A stretch of DNA of 64,000 nt from NCBI RefSeq assembly GCF_006265225.1, contig NZ_VDCS01000016.1:1-64000 (forward strand). Reading direction: 5' to 3'. The translations under genes were made by a program, and so were the position numbers. The notes beneath the pieces were generated by a model that saw only the letters and a program-made list of their open reading frames with translations, did not search any database and had not been told where the DNA came from. Shown here in pieces: positions 34,066 to 43,170 of the stretch. Origin of the DNA: Allotamlana fucoidanivorans. Its GTDB lineage: Bacteria > Bacteroidota > Bacteroidia > Flavobacteriales > Flavobacteriaceae. The number at the start of each line of letters is the position of its first letter. Within the stretch, counting starts at the first letter, position 1.

Positions 34066-34806
34066 ATGAATTTGAAAGCCAACATACGCACAGATTTACT
34101 ACCCGTTCACATAGCCATAATCATGGACGGCAATGGTCGTTGGGCTAAACAAAAAGGTTTAATACGAGCGGTTGGACACGAGAATGGCACTAAATCTGTG
34201 AAGCAATCAGTTGAAGCATGTGCCGAGTTAGGTGTAAAAAACTTAACCCTCTATGCGTTTTCAACAGAAAATTGGAACAGACCAAAACTAGAAGTACAAA
34301 CCCTTATGAAACTTTTAGTGTCTTCTCTTAAAAAAGAGATTAAAACACTACAAGACAACAATATCAAACTAAATGCTATAGGTTGTTTAAGCACTCTGCC
34401 TTCAAAAGTATATAAAGAACTTTTTGAAGTCATTGAAAAAACAAAAAACAACACAAGAATGACCTTAACACTTGCCTTAAGCTATGGTTCAAGAGAAGAA
34501 ATAACAAACGCAGTAAAAGAAATTAGCATTAAAGTTAAAAATAATATAATTTCGCCCGAAACTATTGATGAATCAATTATAAATGAGCATCTTTACACGC
34601 AAAATTTACCAGACGTAGATTTGCTTATTAGAACAAGCGGTGAGCAACGTATAAGTAATTTTTTGTTATGGCAAATTGCGTATGCCGAATTATATTTTAC
34701 AAATGTATTATGGCCAGATTTCACCAAACAGCATTTGTATGAAGCTATTATTGAATATCAAAAACGAGAACGACGATTTGGGAAAACAAGTGAACAACTT
34801 AGTTAA
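34066..34806 (+). CDS. uppS: Isoprenyl transferase (undecaprenyl diphosphate synthase)
   Basis: 246 residues from ATG 34066. An upstream in-frame ATG at 34033 would overlap the previous gene by 32 nt and lies outside the family start. HIAIIMDGNGRWAKQKG carries the catalytic Asp (D21), and YAFSTENWNRP and RISNFLLWQIAYAELYF are conserved blocks. The enzyme makes the C55 lipid carrier for peptidoglycan and surface polysaccharides. It is cytoplasmic and membrane-associated. It heads the uppS-bamA-ompH-ompH-murI envelope group. Confidence 0.95.
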   Translation: MNLKANIRTDLLPVHIAIIMDGNGRWAKQKGLIRAVGHENGTKSVKQSVEACAELGVKNLTLYAFSTENWNRPKLEVQTLMKLLVSSLKKEIKTLQDNNIKLNAIGCLSTLPSKVYKELFEVIEKTKNNTRMTLTLALSYGSREEITNAVKEISIKVKNNIISPETIDESIINEHLYTQNLPDVDLLIRTSGEQRISNFLLWQIAYAELYFTNVLWPDFTKQHLYEAIIEYQKRERRFGKTSEQLS

Positions 34807-37378
34807 TATCTTACATAAAACCGCACTGTTAAAGTACTTTATAGCTTTTATCCTTTTTATAAATTACTTTAATATTCAAGCTCAAGAATTTAACGGAAAG
34901 TATACCATTGCAGAAATAACGGTTTCTGGCAACACCTCTTTTAGCGAACAAACCATCATAACCTATTCTGGATTAAGAAAAGGGTCTGAAATAACCATAC
35001 CTGGTGAAAAAATAAGTGACGCCATAAAAAAACTGTGGAATTCTAAACTTTTTAATGATATTGAAGTGTATGTCACTAAAATTGAAGACAATTCTGCTTA
35101 CCTGCAAATTAAGCTATCTGATTTACCTCAATTGAATGACTTAAAAATCAATGGTGTAAAAAAAGGCAAACAAGACGCTATAATAAAAGACAACAAATTA
35201 AACAAAGGGGTAAAAGTCACTGAAAACCTTATTACTACAACCAAAAACTTCTTAACTAAAAAGTATCAAAAGGAAGGTTTTTTAAACACGAAGGTTCATA
35301 TTAACACTATTGATGTGCAAGACTCTGTTGAAACCGCAAGAGTAAATATGGTACTTAATATTGATAAAGGAGAAAAAGTAAAAATAAAAGACATTGCTTT
35401 TTCAGGCAATAATATTCTAAGCGATAAAAAGCTTAGAAAAAGTATGAAAAGTACAAAGAAAATAAATCGCCTTAGAGTATTTAAGCGATCAAAATATATT
35501 GATTCGGCTTATCAAGCAGATTTAGGACATATTATAGACACCTACAAAGAAAATGGGTATCGGGATGCTAGAATACTTTCAGATAGTATTATATACAATA
35601 CAGACAAAACCATTTCATTACAAATTGATGTTAATGAAGGGGAACTCTATACCTTTGGAGATATTAAATTCATAGGAAACACCGTTTATAGTGACCAATA
35701 CTTAAAGCGTCTTTTAAGAATTAATAAGGGTGATACCTACAATGGTATTCTGCTACAGGAGCGTATTGCAGACAATTCAAAACCTGATGCCTTAGACATT
35801 ACTAACCTGTATCAAAATAACGGGTATTTGTTCTCAAGCATTAACCCCGTTGAAGTTAGTGCAGACAATAATGTTATTGATTTAGAGATTAGAATTTCTG
35901 AAGGTAAACCCGCCTATTTTAATACTGTAACCGTTGTTGGAAATGATAAGACAAATGATCATGTTATTTACAGAGAGTTACGCACCAGACCCGGGCAGCT
36001 TTACAGTAAAGCCAATGTGGTAAGAACGGTACGAGAACTTGGTCAACTCGGTTTCTTTGATGCCCAAGAAATAGCTCCTAATTTTATTAATCCGAATCCT
36101 GTTGAAGGCACTATAGACATGGAATACTCGGTTAAAGAAACAGGATCGAGCCAAATTGAACTACAAGGCGGCTATGGTGGTGGAGGTTTCATTGGTACTT
36201 TAGGGCTATCTTTCAATAACTTTTCTATTAAAGATATCTTTAAAAAAGATGCTTACAAACCTATCCCAATGGGCGATGGTCAAAAATTAGCATTACGCCT
36301 CCAAGCCAGTAGATTTTATCAAACCTATAGTTTCTCGTTTTCAGAACCTTGGTTAGGCGGTAAACGCCCTGTACAGTTTTCTGCATCACTGTCGCACACC
36401 AAGCAGTTTTTATATGACTTTGTTTCTAGAAAAGCTGATAAAAGCCGAAGCTTTAATATTACAGGGATTACATTCGGGCTTGCTAAGCGCTTAACCGTAC
36501 CTGATGATTTCTTTACTTTATCGCAGTCTATTGGTTTTCAACGTTATGATTTAAACAACTATAACACGGGCTTATTTACTTTTGGTGATGGTTATTCAAA
36601 CAATTTATCTTACACCATAGGTTTAAGCAGAAATAACACTAGCGTAGACCCTATTTACCCTACGGGTGGTTCTAATTTTGCAATTACTGCTAAATTTTCA
36701 CCTCCATGGTCTTTATTTAACGGTGTAGATTACGAAGCCTTGGCTAATGAAAGAGAAGAAAACGATGTGATTAGAAGAGACCCAACAAAGCCTGAGTCTG
36801 AAAGACAAGCTGCCCAAGCAAGAGTGGCCGAAATTGATCAGGAACGTTTTAAATGGCTAGAATTTTATAAAATAAAATTTAAAGGAGATTGGTATACACA
36901 ACTAGCCAAAGATCTTGTATTAAGACCTAGTGTTGAGTTAGGATATTTAGGAGCTTACAATAATGCAAGAGGTGTTATCCCGTTTGAACGCTTCTTTTTA
37001 GGAGGTGATGGTTTAGGAAATTATAGTTTAGATGGTAGAGAAGCTATTCAGCTTCGTGGTTACCCTAATCAATCGTTGTCAAGCGAAGATGGCGGAAGTA
37101 TTTATAATAAGTTTTCTTTAGAATTGCGCTACCCTATTACTTTGAAAGCGTCGGCAAAAATATACGCCTTATCTTTCTTAGAAGCAGGTGCCTCCTTTGA
37201 TAATTTTAGAGATTATAATCCGTTTAATTTATATAGATCTGCCGGTGTAGGCGTTAGAATTTTCATGCCTGCTTTTGGTCTATTAGGTATTGATTTTGGT
37301 CATGGATTTGATTCTTTACCTGGCGAAACTGGACCTCATGGATGGGAAACACACTTTATTATTGGACAGCAGTTTTAA
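34790..37378 (+). CDS. bamA: Outer-membrane assembly factor BamA
   Basis: About 862 residues from a GTG at 34790, which gives a signal-like N-terminus (LLKYFIAFILFINYFNIQAQ). The frame is open further upstream inside uppS, but those residues are not signal-like. Five POTRA-type repeats (first near residue 35: IAEITVSGNTSF) precede a C-terminal 16-strand barrel with the RxFLGG-type block ERFFLGGDGLGNYSLDGREAIQLRGY. It ends with an aromatic strand (HFIIGQQF). BamA folds and inserts outer-membrane barrels. The 17-nt overlap with uppS indicates coupling. The exact start is uncertain. Confidence 0.93.
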   Translation: MNNLVNILHKTALLKYFIAFILFINYFNIQAQEFNGKYTIAEITVSGNTSFSEQTIITYSGLRKGSEITIPGEKISDAIKKLWNSKLFNDIEVYVTKIEDNSAYLQIKLSDLPQLNDLKINGVKKGKQDAIIKDNKLNKGVKVTENLITTTKNFLTKKYQKEGFLNTKVHINTIDVQDSVETARVNMVLNIDKGEKVKIKDIAFSGNNILSDKKLRKSMKSTKKINRLRVFKRSKYIDSAYQADLGHIIDTYKENGYRDARILSDSIIYNTDKTISLQIDVNEGELYTFGDIKFIGNTVYSDQYLKRLLRINKGDTYNGILLQERIADNSKPDALDITNLYQNNGYLFSSINPVEVSADNNVIDLEIRISEGKPAYFNTVTVVGNDKTNDHVIYRELRTRPGQLYSKANVVRTVRELGQLGFFDAQEIAPNFINPNPVEGTIDMEYSVKETGSSQIELQGGYGGGGFIGTLGLSFNNFSIKDIFKKDAYKPIPMGDGQKLALRLQASRFYQTYSFSFSEPWLGGKRPVQFSASLSHTKQFLYDFVSRKADKSRSFNITGITFGLAKRLTVPDDFFTLSQSIGFQRYDLNNYNTGLFTFGDGYSNNLSYTIGLSRNNTSVDPIYPTGGSNFAITAKFSPPWSLFNGVDYEALANEREENDVIRRDPTKPESERQAAQARVAEIDQERFKWLEFYKIKFKGDWYTQLAKDLVLRPSVELGYLGAYNNARGVIPFERFFLGGDGLGNYSLDGREAIQLRGYPNQSLSSEDGGSIYNKFSLELRYPITLKASAKIYALSFLEAGASFDNFRDYNPFNLYRSAGVGVRIFMPAFGLLGIDFGHGFDSLPGETGPHGWETHFIIGQQF

Positions 37379-37554
37379 AACGATAAATTATTTTGGCACG
37401 ATATTTTCTATTAACACATTAATGATTTGCTAGTGAATTAAAATTTTTAAGGTTATATTTCGTTAATTTTGAAGATTAAATTCTTAAAAAGCATATTTAA
37501 AATCTATTTGCATTTTAGAATTTATTGAAACCTAATAATTAAAACATCAAACAA

Positions 37555-38559
37555 ATGCAAAAAAACGTTCTTTTTTTACTGACATTAGTTTTTATGCTAA
37601 GCCTTTCATCTTTTGCCCAACGCGGCGTTAGAATTGCCTACATAGACACTGAATATATTTTAGAGAATGTTCCTGAATATCAAGAAGCCACAGCTCAATT
37701 AAATAGTAAAGCTCAAAAGTGGAAAAATGAGATCCAACTAAAATTAGCAGAAGTTGAACAACAGCGCACAGCGCTAAACAATGAAAAAGCCCTTCTAACC
37801 AGTGAGCTATTTGCAGAACGGAAAGAAGACATTGAGTTTACTGAAAAAGAAATTTTAGATTATCAACAAAAACGTTTCGGCCCAAATGGTGATTTATTTA
37901 TTCAGAAAAAACAATTGATGCAACCTATACAAGATCAAATATTTGCCGCTGTTCAAGATTTAGCTAAAGGCAGACAATATGATTTTATATTTGACAAATC
38001 CTCTGATGCCACCATGCTCTTTTCGGCAAAACAATATGATTTAAGTGAGCAGATATTAAGAACCATAAACCGCTCATCAAAACGTAAGCAAGCCCAAACA
38101 AAAGCAGAACGAAAAGCGGCTAAAGATGAAGAACTCATTCCTGAAATTAACGAAGAATTAGAAGCTCGTGAAAAAGCATTAGAGGAAAAGAAAGCGGCTA
38201 GAGAAAGTGCTATTGAAAAAGCCAGACAAGAAAAACTAGCTGCGCGTGAAGCCAAAGTGAAGGCCGCAGAAGAAAAGCGCAAAAAAACGCTAGAGGAAAG
38301 AGAAAAAGCAAAGCAAGCCAAATTAGATACCAGAAATCAAACAACTCAAAAAACGGATGATTCAAAAAGTTCTGAAAAGGCAGAAACGGCATTAAAATCA
38401 AATGAGGTTAAACCTGAGCATGTAAAAAAAACCAGAGCTGAACTTATTGAAGAGAACAGACAGAAAAAACTAAAACAAAGAGAAGAAAGAAAAAAGGCAC
38501 TTGAAGAACGTAAGCAAAAAATTCTTGAAGAGCGCCAAAAAAAACAAGATAGTATTTAA
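37555..38559 (+). CDS. Skp/OmpH-family periplasmic chaperone with long charged tail
   Basis: A 334-residue protein with a signal peptide (LVFMLSLSSFAQ). Residues 22-165 are the OmpH/Skp unit (RIAYIDTEYILENVPEYQEA, then a coiled coil). Unlike normal Skp (about 160 residues), a Lys/Glu/Arg/Ala-rich tail of about 160 residues follows (EKKAARESAIEKARQEK and so on), predicted as a long coiled coil. Skp keeps outer-membrane proteins soluble in the periplasm. It lies between bamA and a second, short ompH. Confidence 0.85.
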   Translation: MQKNVLFLLTLVFMLSLSSFAQRGVRIAYIDTEYILENVPEYQEATAQLNSKAQKWKNEIQLKLAEVEQQRTALNNEKALLTSELFAERKEDIEFTEKEILDYQQKRFGPNGDLFIQKKQLMQPIQDQIFAAVQDLAKGRQYDFIFDKSSDATMLFSAKQYDLSEQILRTINRSSKRKQAQTKAERKAAKDEELIPEINEELEAREKALEEKKAARESAIEKARQEKLAAREAKVKAAEEKRKKTLEEREKAKQAKLDTRNQTTQKTDDSKSSEKAETALKSNEVKPEHVKKTRAELIEENRQKKLKQREERKKALEERKQKILEERQKKQDSI

Positions 38560-38607
38560 TAAAAAACAAATAATAAATTTATAACACACTTAATACGATT
38601 AAAGAAA

Positions 38608-39108
38608 ATGAAACAATTTAGAACTCTCCTTTTAGCAACTGCATTATGTATAATAACTGTTAGTTTTTCACAAGCACAAAGTAAGGTTGCTCATATAAAC
38701 ACGCAGGAATTAATAGCTGCTATGCCTGAAGCTAAAGCCGCACAAACAGAGATTGAAACCTTAGGTAAAACGTATCAAACAGATATTCAAGCTTCAATTA
38801 CTGAATATCAAAATACAGTTAAACAATATGACGCTGAAGCTGAAACTAAAACAGCTGAAGAAAACCAAAAACGCATGGTTGAACTTCAAGAAAAGCAACA
38901 ACGTATTGCTCAGTTTCGTCAAGACGCACAAAAAGATTTAGCAGAAAAGGAAGCTGAACTTTTTAAGCCTATTCAAGAAAAAGCTATGAAAGCAATCAAT
39001 GACGTTGCTCAAGAAAAAGGCTACCAGTATGTATTAGATCGTGCTACGTTAATTGTTGCTAATGGTGACGATATTTTAGCTGATGTAAAGAAAAAGTTAG
39101 GCATCTAA
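38608..39108 (+). CDS. Skp/OmpH-family periplasmic chaperone
   Basis: A 166-residue protein of classic Skp size. Signal peptide TALCIITVSFSQAQ. KVAHINTQELIAAMPEAKAAQTE starts the family pattern, then a long coiled coil, and EKGYQYVLDRATLIVANGDDIL closes the trimerisation body. It is a paralogue of the preceding gene without the tail. A terminator follows. Confidence 0.92.
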   Translation: MKQFRTLLLATALCIITVSFSQAQSKVAHINTQELIAAMPEAKAAQTEIETLGKTYQTDIQASITEYQNTVKQYDAEAETKTAEENQKRMVELQEKQQRIAQFRQDAQKDLAEKEAELFKPIQEKAMKAINDVAQEKGYQYVLDRATLIVANGDDILADVKKKLGI

Positions 39109-39133
39109 ATAATATAGATTTAAAAAAACTTAT

Positions 39134-39160
39134 AAAAGCTGTCTTTTCTAGGCAGCTTTT
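39134..39160 (+). terminator. Terminator after the second ompH gene
   Basis: AAAAGCTG (39134-39141) pairs with CAGCTTTT (39153-39160), followed by TTATTTTTG. It is 26 bp past the stop and separates the envelope operon from murI. Confidence 0.7.
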
Positions 39161-39161
39161 T

Positions 39162-39169
39162 TATTTTTG
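39162..39169 (+). promoter_or_regulatory. Possible -7 box of murI
   Basis: TATTTTTG fits TAnnTTTG and ends 7 bp before the murI ATG, right after the terminator. It implies a nearly leaderless message. Confidence 0.35.
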
Positions 39170-39176
39170 TTTTAAC

Positions 39177-39953
39177 ATGAGTAAACAACCTATCGGCATT
39201 TTTGATTCCGGCATTGGCGGTACTTCCATCTGGAAAGAAATACATGCCTTACTCCCTCATGAAAATACCATTTACTTAGCCGATAGTAAGAATGCGCCAT
39301 ATGGCCCAAAAGGCAAACAAGCTATTATTGACCTTAGTGTTAAAAACACAGAGTTTTTACTAAAACAAAACTGCAAACTTATTGTTGTTGCTTGCAACAC
39401 GGCTACCACAAATGCCATAGACTTTTTAAGAAGTCATTATAAAATACCTTTTATAGGAATTGAACCTGCCATAAAACCTGCAGCTCTTCAAACCAAAACC
39501 AAAGCCATTGGTATTCTAGCTACCAAAGGCACCCTGACTAGCGCTTTGTTTTCAAAAACCTCTAGTTTATTTGCTTACAACATCAAAGTGATTGAACAAA
39601 TTGGCAATGGTATAGTAGAGCTTATAGAGAACGGTGAGCTGTATTCTGACGCCATGAAGACCCTACTCAAAACATATTTAAAGCCCATGCTTGATACCAA
39701 CATTGATTATTTAGTGTTAGGTTGCACACATTACCCTTATTTAATCCCATTACTTGCTGAGCTATTACCTAAACATGTTAAAATAATTGATTCTGGTGAA
39801 GCCGTAGCCAGACAAACCAAAGCCATTTTGGAACAACATAATTTGTTGAATAAAAACAGTGCCTCAGCAAAGATTTCTTTTTACACCAATGGCAACCCAG
39901 CGATTTTAAAGTCGCTATTAACTATTGACTCTACTGTAAAAACCCTTCCTTAA
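39177..39953 (+). CDS. murI: Glutamate racemase
   Basis: A 258-residue enzyme. IGIFDSGIGGTSIWKEI near the start, LIVVACNTATTNA (first catalytic Cys, about 75) and LVLGCTHYPYLIPLL (second catalytic Cys, about 184) are diagnostic. It converts L- to D-glutamate for peptidoglycan. The tail is short but complete. Confidence 0.95.
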   Translation: MSKQPIGIFDSGIGGTSIWKEIHALLPHENTIYLADSKNAPYGPKGKQAIIDLSVKNTEFLLKQNCKLIVVACNTATTNAIDFLRSHYKIPFIGIEPAIKPAALQTKTKAIGILATKGTLTSALFSKTSSLFAYNIKVIEQIGNGIVELIENGELYSDAMKTLLKTYLKPMLDTNIDYLVLGCTHYPYLIPLLAELLPKHVKIIDSGEAVARQTKAILEQHNLLNKNSASAKISFYTNGNPAILKSLLTIDSTVKTLP

Positions 39954-39978
39954 AACTACATTTTTTTATTTAAAAAAA

Positions 39979-39998
39979 AAGAGGCCAAACAGCCTCTT
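39979..39998 (-). terminator. Terminator of hsp20
   Basis: AAGAGGC (39979-39985) and GCCTCTT (39992-39998) form a 7-bp stem, followed on the minus strand by a run of T. It lies 27 bp past the hsp20 stop and faces the end of murI. Confidence 0.7.
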
Positions 39999-40024
39999 CT
40001 TTCCACATCAAAACAAAAATTTTA

Positions 40025-40498
40025 TTAAGAAATTTTAATACTTCTTATTGGTTTTTGTTTAGCTTCTTCGCGCTTAGGTAACTGAATCATCAAAATACCA
40101 TCATTATATGTGGCATTAATTTTACTTTCGTTAATGGATTCAGGTAACGAAAATGTTCTTTTGAACGAAGAATAACCAAATTCTTTTCTAGTGTAATTCT
40201 CTTCCTTGGTTTCAGATTCTTCCTTATGCTCTGCAGATACCGATAAAATATCATTATCTAAGTCTATAACAAAATCTGACTTTTTCATTCCGGGAACCGC
40301 CATTTCAACAAAATAATCATCTTTTGTTTCTTTAATGTTCACTTTAGGCATAGACATACCAGAATTGTAATTGCTAGAAAAAACTGTTGGCACATGCTCT
40401 GTATCGAATAAATCATCAATCCAGTTAGTCCAAGTTGGAAAACTCGATTTCTTTTGGGCTCCGTGTCCATTTTTTGGAACATGCATTAGTGTACTCAT
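40025..40498 (-). CDS. Hsp20/alpha-crystallin small heat-shock protein
   Basis: A 157-residue protein. The alpha-crystallin domain spans about 48-148: PKVNIKETKDDYFVEMAVPGMKKSDF, LSVSAEHKEE, GYSSFKRTFSLPE and NDGILMIQLPK. The C-terminal IxI-type anchor is IRSIKIS. Small Hsps hold unfolding proteins in oligomers. It is divergent from a DnaJ-like gene across a 315-bp regulatory region with sigma-54-like boxes. Confidence 0.93.
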   Translation of the reverse strand: MSTLMHVPKNGHGAQKKSSFPTWTNWIDDLFDTEHVPTVFSSNYNSGMSMPKVNIKETKDDYFVEMAVPGMKKSDFVIDLDNDILSVSAEHKEESETKEENYTRKEFGYSSFKRTFSLPESINESKINATYNDGILMIQLPKREEAKQKPIRSIKIS

Positions 40499-40576
40499 AA
40501 CTTCTATAATTTTTTAATTAAACATATTTTCATACTAAAGGATTGAATTACTATCACTCAACCTCGTCTATAATAG

Positions 40577-40594
40577 AACAAACCAAGTGCCAAA
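40577..40594 (-). promoter_or_regulatory. Sigma-54-like promoter toward hsp20 (imperfect)
   Basis: On the minus strand TTTGGCAC, then TTGGT, then TTTGT. The GG and the following 10 nt fit the -24/-12 spacing, but the -12 element reads GT instead of GC. Confidence 0.35.
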
Positions 40595-40763
40595 GCAAAA
40601 TGGCATCACAAACTTCAAAAAACCAAGTAATATACTACAAAAATAATGTCATTTTGGCACTAAACATCATTTAACTGCTGCCTAAACGTCATTTTTTAAT
40701 CGAAAATTGGCAAAATAAAGCTCTTATCCCTTTAACTAATAACACAATCAAAGCTCAATTCTC

Positions 40764-40781
40764 TTTGGTATTTTTTTTGCT
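40764..40781 (+). promoter_or_regulatory. Sigma-54-like promoter of the DnaJ-like gene
   Basis: TTTGGTA (40764-40770), a T tract, then TTGCT. GG (40767-40768) and GC (40779-40780) are separated by exactly 10 nt, the invariant RpoN -24/-12 spacing. The expected start would lie about 20 nt before the ATG at 40813. Confidence 0.5.
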
Positions 40782-40812
40782 AATCATTATGTAAAATAGA
40801 GCCATAAACATC

Positions 40813-41742
40813 ATGACATATAAAGATTATTATACCATTTTAGGAGTAGATAAAAATGCTTCTGAAAAAGACATAAAAAAAGCATACAGGAAGCTTGCCG
40901 CTAAATACCATCCTGATAAAAATCCGGATGACGTAGCTGCTGAAGCCAAATTCAAAGAAATAAATGAGGCCAATGAAGTTTTAAGCAATCCTGATAAAAG
41001 AGAGAAATACGATACTTTAGGCGAAAACTGGCAAGCCTATGAGCATGCGGGAGAAGACTGGAAAAAATATACACAAAACCAAAACAAACAAGGGCAGTAC
41101 TACTATGGTAATGCTTCTGATTTTTTTGGTGAACAAAATAAAGGCAGTGAATTTTCAAGCTTCTTTGATATGTTTTTTGGCGGTGAATCAAACGCTTTCA
41201 CCAATCAACCTCATCACAATACCAAAGTTCTAGATATTCAAGCCGAGTTACCTATAACACTGGATGAAGCTTATTTTGGCAGCAAGCGCACCTTTCAATT
41301 AGATAATGAAAAAATGCGCATTAGTATAAAACCTGGCGCTTATGATGGCCAGGTACTAAAAATAAAAGGTAAGGGTCACCTTGATTTTTCTAAAAAACAT
41401 AGAGGCGACTTGTATATTACCTTAAAACAAGAGCATCACCCTAAGTTTAAAAGGCTGGAAAACAATCTGGAAACTGAAGTTTCAGTAGATCTTTATACAG
41501 CCATTCTTGGTGGTAAAGTAAGAGTACAAACCCTTAACAAAGCATTGAATATAAATATTCCGGCAGGAACAGAATCTGGAAAACTTTTACGACTAAAGGA
41601 AAAGGGTATGCCTATTTACAATACTCAAAAACACGGTGATTTATTGGTAAAAATTAAGGTGGAATTACCCAAGAATTTAAATCAAGAAGAAACAGAATTA
41701 TTTAAAAAATTAAAAAACATAAGGCATAAAAATGCCGTTTAA
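40813..41742 (+). CDS. DnaJ/CbpA-type J-domain co-chaperone
   Basis: A 309-residue protein. J domain at 4-68 with HPD at 33-35 (KYHPDKNP). A Gln/Asn/Gly-rich linker with a Phe-rich segment (SFFDMFFGG) follows, then two C-terminal substrate-binding beta domains (about 135-300). There are no zinc-finger CxxCxGxG repeats, so it is the CbpA type rather than DnaJ proper. It activates DnaK ATPase. It heads a small group with thioredoxin and an unknown gene, opposite hsp20. Confidence 0.9.
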   Translation: MTYKDYYTILGVDKNASEKDIKKAYRKLAAKYHPDKNPDDVAAEAKFKEINEANEVLSNPDKREKYDTLGENWQAYEHAGEDWKKYTQNQNKQGQYYYGNASDFFGEQNKGSEFSSFFDMFFGGESNAFTNQPHHNTKVLDIQAELPITLDEAYFGSKRTFQLDNEKMRISIKPGAYDGQVLKIKGKGHLDFSKKHRGDLYITLKQEHHPKFKRLENNLETEVSVDLYTAILGGKVRVQTLNKALNINIPAGTESGKLLRLKEKGMPIYNTQKHGDLLVKIKVELPKNLNQEETELFKKLKNIRHKNAV

Positions 41743-41752
41743 ATTTATAAAC

Positions 41753-42058
41753 ATGAAAGGAAATTTTAGTAACATAGTAAATAGTGACACCCCTGTATTA
41801 GTAGATTTTTATGCCACTTGGTGTGGGCCATGCAAAGCACAAACACCAATTATTAATGATTTGGCTAAAGACATGAATAGTGCCCTTAGGGTCATTAAAA
41901 TTGATATTGATAAAAACCAAAATATAGCCCAGCAATATCAGGTTCGAGGTGTTCCTACTTTAGCATTATACAAAAAAGGGAAATTGCTTTGGAGAGCTTC
42001 TGGTGTTCACAGCAAAGCTCAGCTCACAAACATTATTCAACCACATTTAAATGAATAA
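41753..42058 (+). CDS. Thioredoxin-family protein
   Basis: 101 residues from ATG 41753; an upstream start at 41732 would overlap the previous gene. The active site is WCGPC (C24, C27), with VDFYATW before and the cis-Pro in GVPTLALYKKG after. It is a cytoplasmic disulfide reductase of normal thioredoxin length. It sits 10 bp behind the J-domain gene and overlaps the next gene slightly, so it belongs to the same stress operon. Confidence 0.9.
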   Translation: MKGNFSNIVNSDTPVLVDFYATWCGPCKAQTPIINDLAKDMNSALRVIKIDIDKNQNIAQQYQVRGVPTLALYKKGKLLWRASGVHSKAQLTNIIQPHLNE

Positions 42059-42431
42059 TAGCATGAACATTATTTTATACAATAAGTCTTACACCCAACC
42101 AAGTATCCATAGCTTTTTAGATGCTTTGTACTCAAATAACATGCCTTATTTGGCTAGTGATCTTTTAGAAAAAGGTCTGCTTGTTAGCGACATTACGCAA
42201 GGCATTAAAAAGGCTCTAATGGTTATGCGCAGATTAAGCCTTGATGTTGACCAACACTTTAAACCATTTTACTCACAACACAACGATGGTTTAATGAAAG
42301 ACTGCAAGTTATCTAAATTAGGATATGCTTTAGTTCTTTTAAACCTCAACGCAAACAATGCGTATATAGCCAATCTGCAACTCACCATAGCAGACTATTT
42401 TTTTAATGAGCATGATATGAGGAACTTTTAA
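42051..42431 (+). CDS. Unknown protein at the end of the stress operon
   Basis: A 126-residue protein (or 122 from the second Met). It overlaps the thioredoxin gene by 8 nt, so translation is coupled. Soluble, mostly helical, with a Tyr-rich start (MNIILYNKSYTQPS) and a LGYALVLLNLNANNAYIANLQ helix. No family recognised. Position alone suggests a role in the stress response. Confidence 0.55.
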   Translation: MNNSMNIILYNKSYTQPSIHSFLDALYSNNMPYLASDLLEKGLLVSDITQGIKKALMVMRRLSLDVDQHFKPFYSQHNDGLMKDCKLSKLGYALVLLNLNANNAYIANLQLTIADYFFNEHDMRNF

Positions 42432-42446
42432 AAGTTTCCTCATATC
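42414..42446 (+). terminator. Hairpin over the stop codon of the stress operon
   Basis: GATATGAGGAAC and GTTTCCTCATATC pair over about 12 bp around TTTTAAAA, with one extra base on the right. The loop contains the TAA stop of the upstream gene. There is no long T tail, so it may act as a 3' stabiliser or a weak terminator. Confidence 0.5.
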
Positions 42447-42587
42447 GTATTTAAACATACCGAGCCCCTTACTAATAAGTACTTAAAACCTAAATTACAA
42501 TACACTTTTTTTTAATGACTAGAAGTCTAATTATATAAAATAATTATTAAGCCATTCAACCAGTCATTTAGGTTGATTGATATTTAT

Positions 42588-43165
42588 TTATAAAAAAAAG
42601 AATTCTTCAACCTTAGTTAACTTGGCGATGGATTGTGGTAATGTTTCCAACTCATTTTTAATAAAACTTGCTTTTTTTAATGAGGCTAATTCTCCTAAGT
42701 CCTTAGGGAATTCTTTCAAGGTGTTTTCTAGCACCGATAAAATTTCAAGATGCTCCAAATCCACAATATCCTTAGGTAAATAAGCAAACTGGCTGATTCC
42801 CAAATTACAGTTCCTTAAGGTTCTTTAGGCTGTCAAAACCTCTGGGAAGTTCTGAAAGCTTGTTTGAAAACAGGTTAAGAATTTCCAAATTGTTTAGTTT
42901 GGAAAAACTTGTGGGCAATCGTTCTAATTTATTTTCTCCTAAAAGCAGTTCTTTGAGATTGTTCAATTGCCCTATTGATTTTGGCAATTGGATGTGGAGT
43001 TGCTGGTATCCATTTAGAACATAATTTTAAAAGACGGATAACATCTTCGTCACAACCCGCACCAATTTCTTTAATGACTTTAATAGAAGTGATGCTTCCA
43101 TCTTCCATTACTCTAAATTGAACATAAACTTTGCCTTCTACCCCCTAGTCTTCTTGCCTCATTTG
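42588..43165 (-). pseudogene. Decayed TonB-C-terminal / leucine-rich-repeat gene
   Basis: On the minus strand, reading from 43165, the sequence spells PNEARRLG, then after one extra G in a G run VEGKVYVQFRVMEDGSI and on to KEIGAGCDEDVIRLLKL, SKWIPATP, which is the C-terminal domain of a TonB-type energy transducer. A frame change near 42990 leads into leucine-rich repeats (LPKSIGQLNNLKELLLGENKL and following, 42987-42805). Another one-base insertion near 42811 leads into the last repeats (42803-42588, stop TAA). At least three frame breaks and no start codon mean it is not expressed as one protein. It begins right after the stop of the MORN-repeat gene. Confidence 0.75.
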
Positions 43166-43170
43166 GTTAA

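Larger units (their letters stand above)
40499..40812. other. Divergent regulatory region between hsp20 and the DnaJ-like gene
   Basis: No gene here. It holds several TGGCA and GTCATTTT words (AAATGGCATCAC near 40599, GTCATTTTGGCAC near 40650, GTCATTTTTT near 40690, TTGGCAAAAT near 40705) and sigma-54-like promoters for both directions, the plus-strand one being the better match. The repeated words could be activator-binding sites. Confidence 0.45.

Noticed and set aside
42577-42783. Plus-strand ORF near the leucine-rich-repeat remnant
   Set aside because: It is the complement of the repeats on the minus strand.
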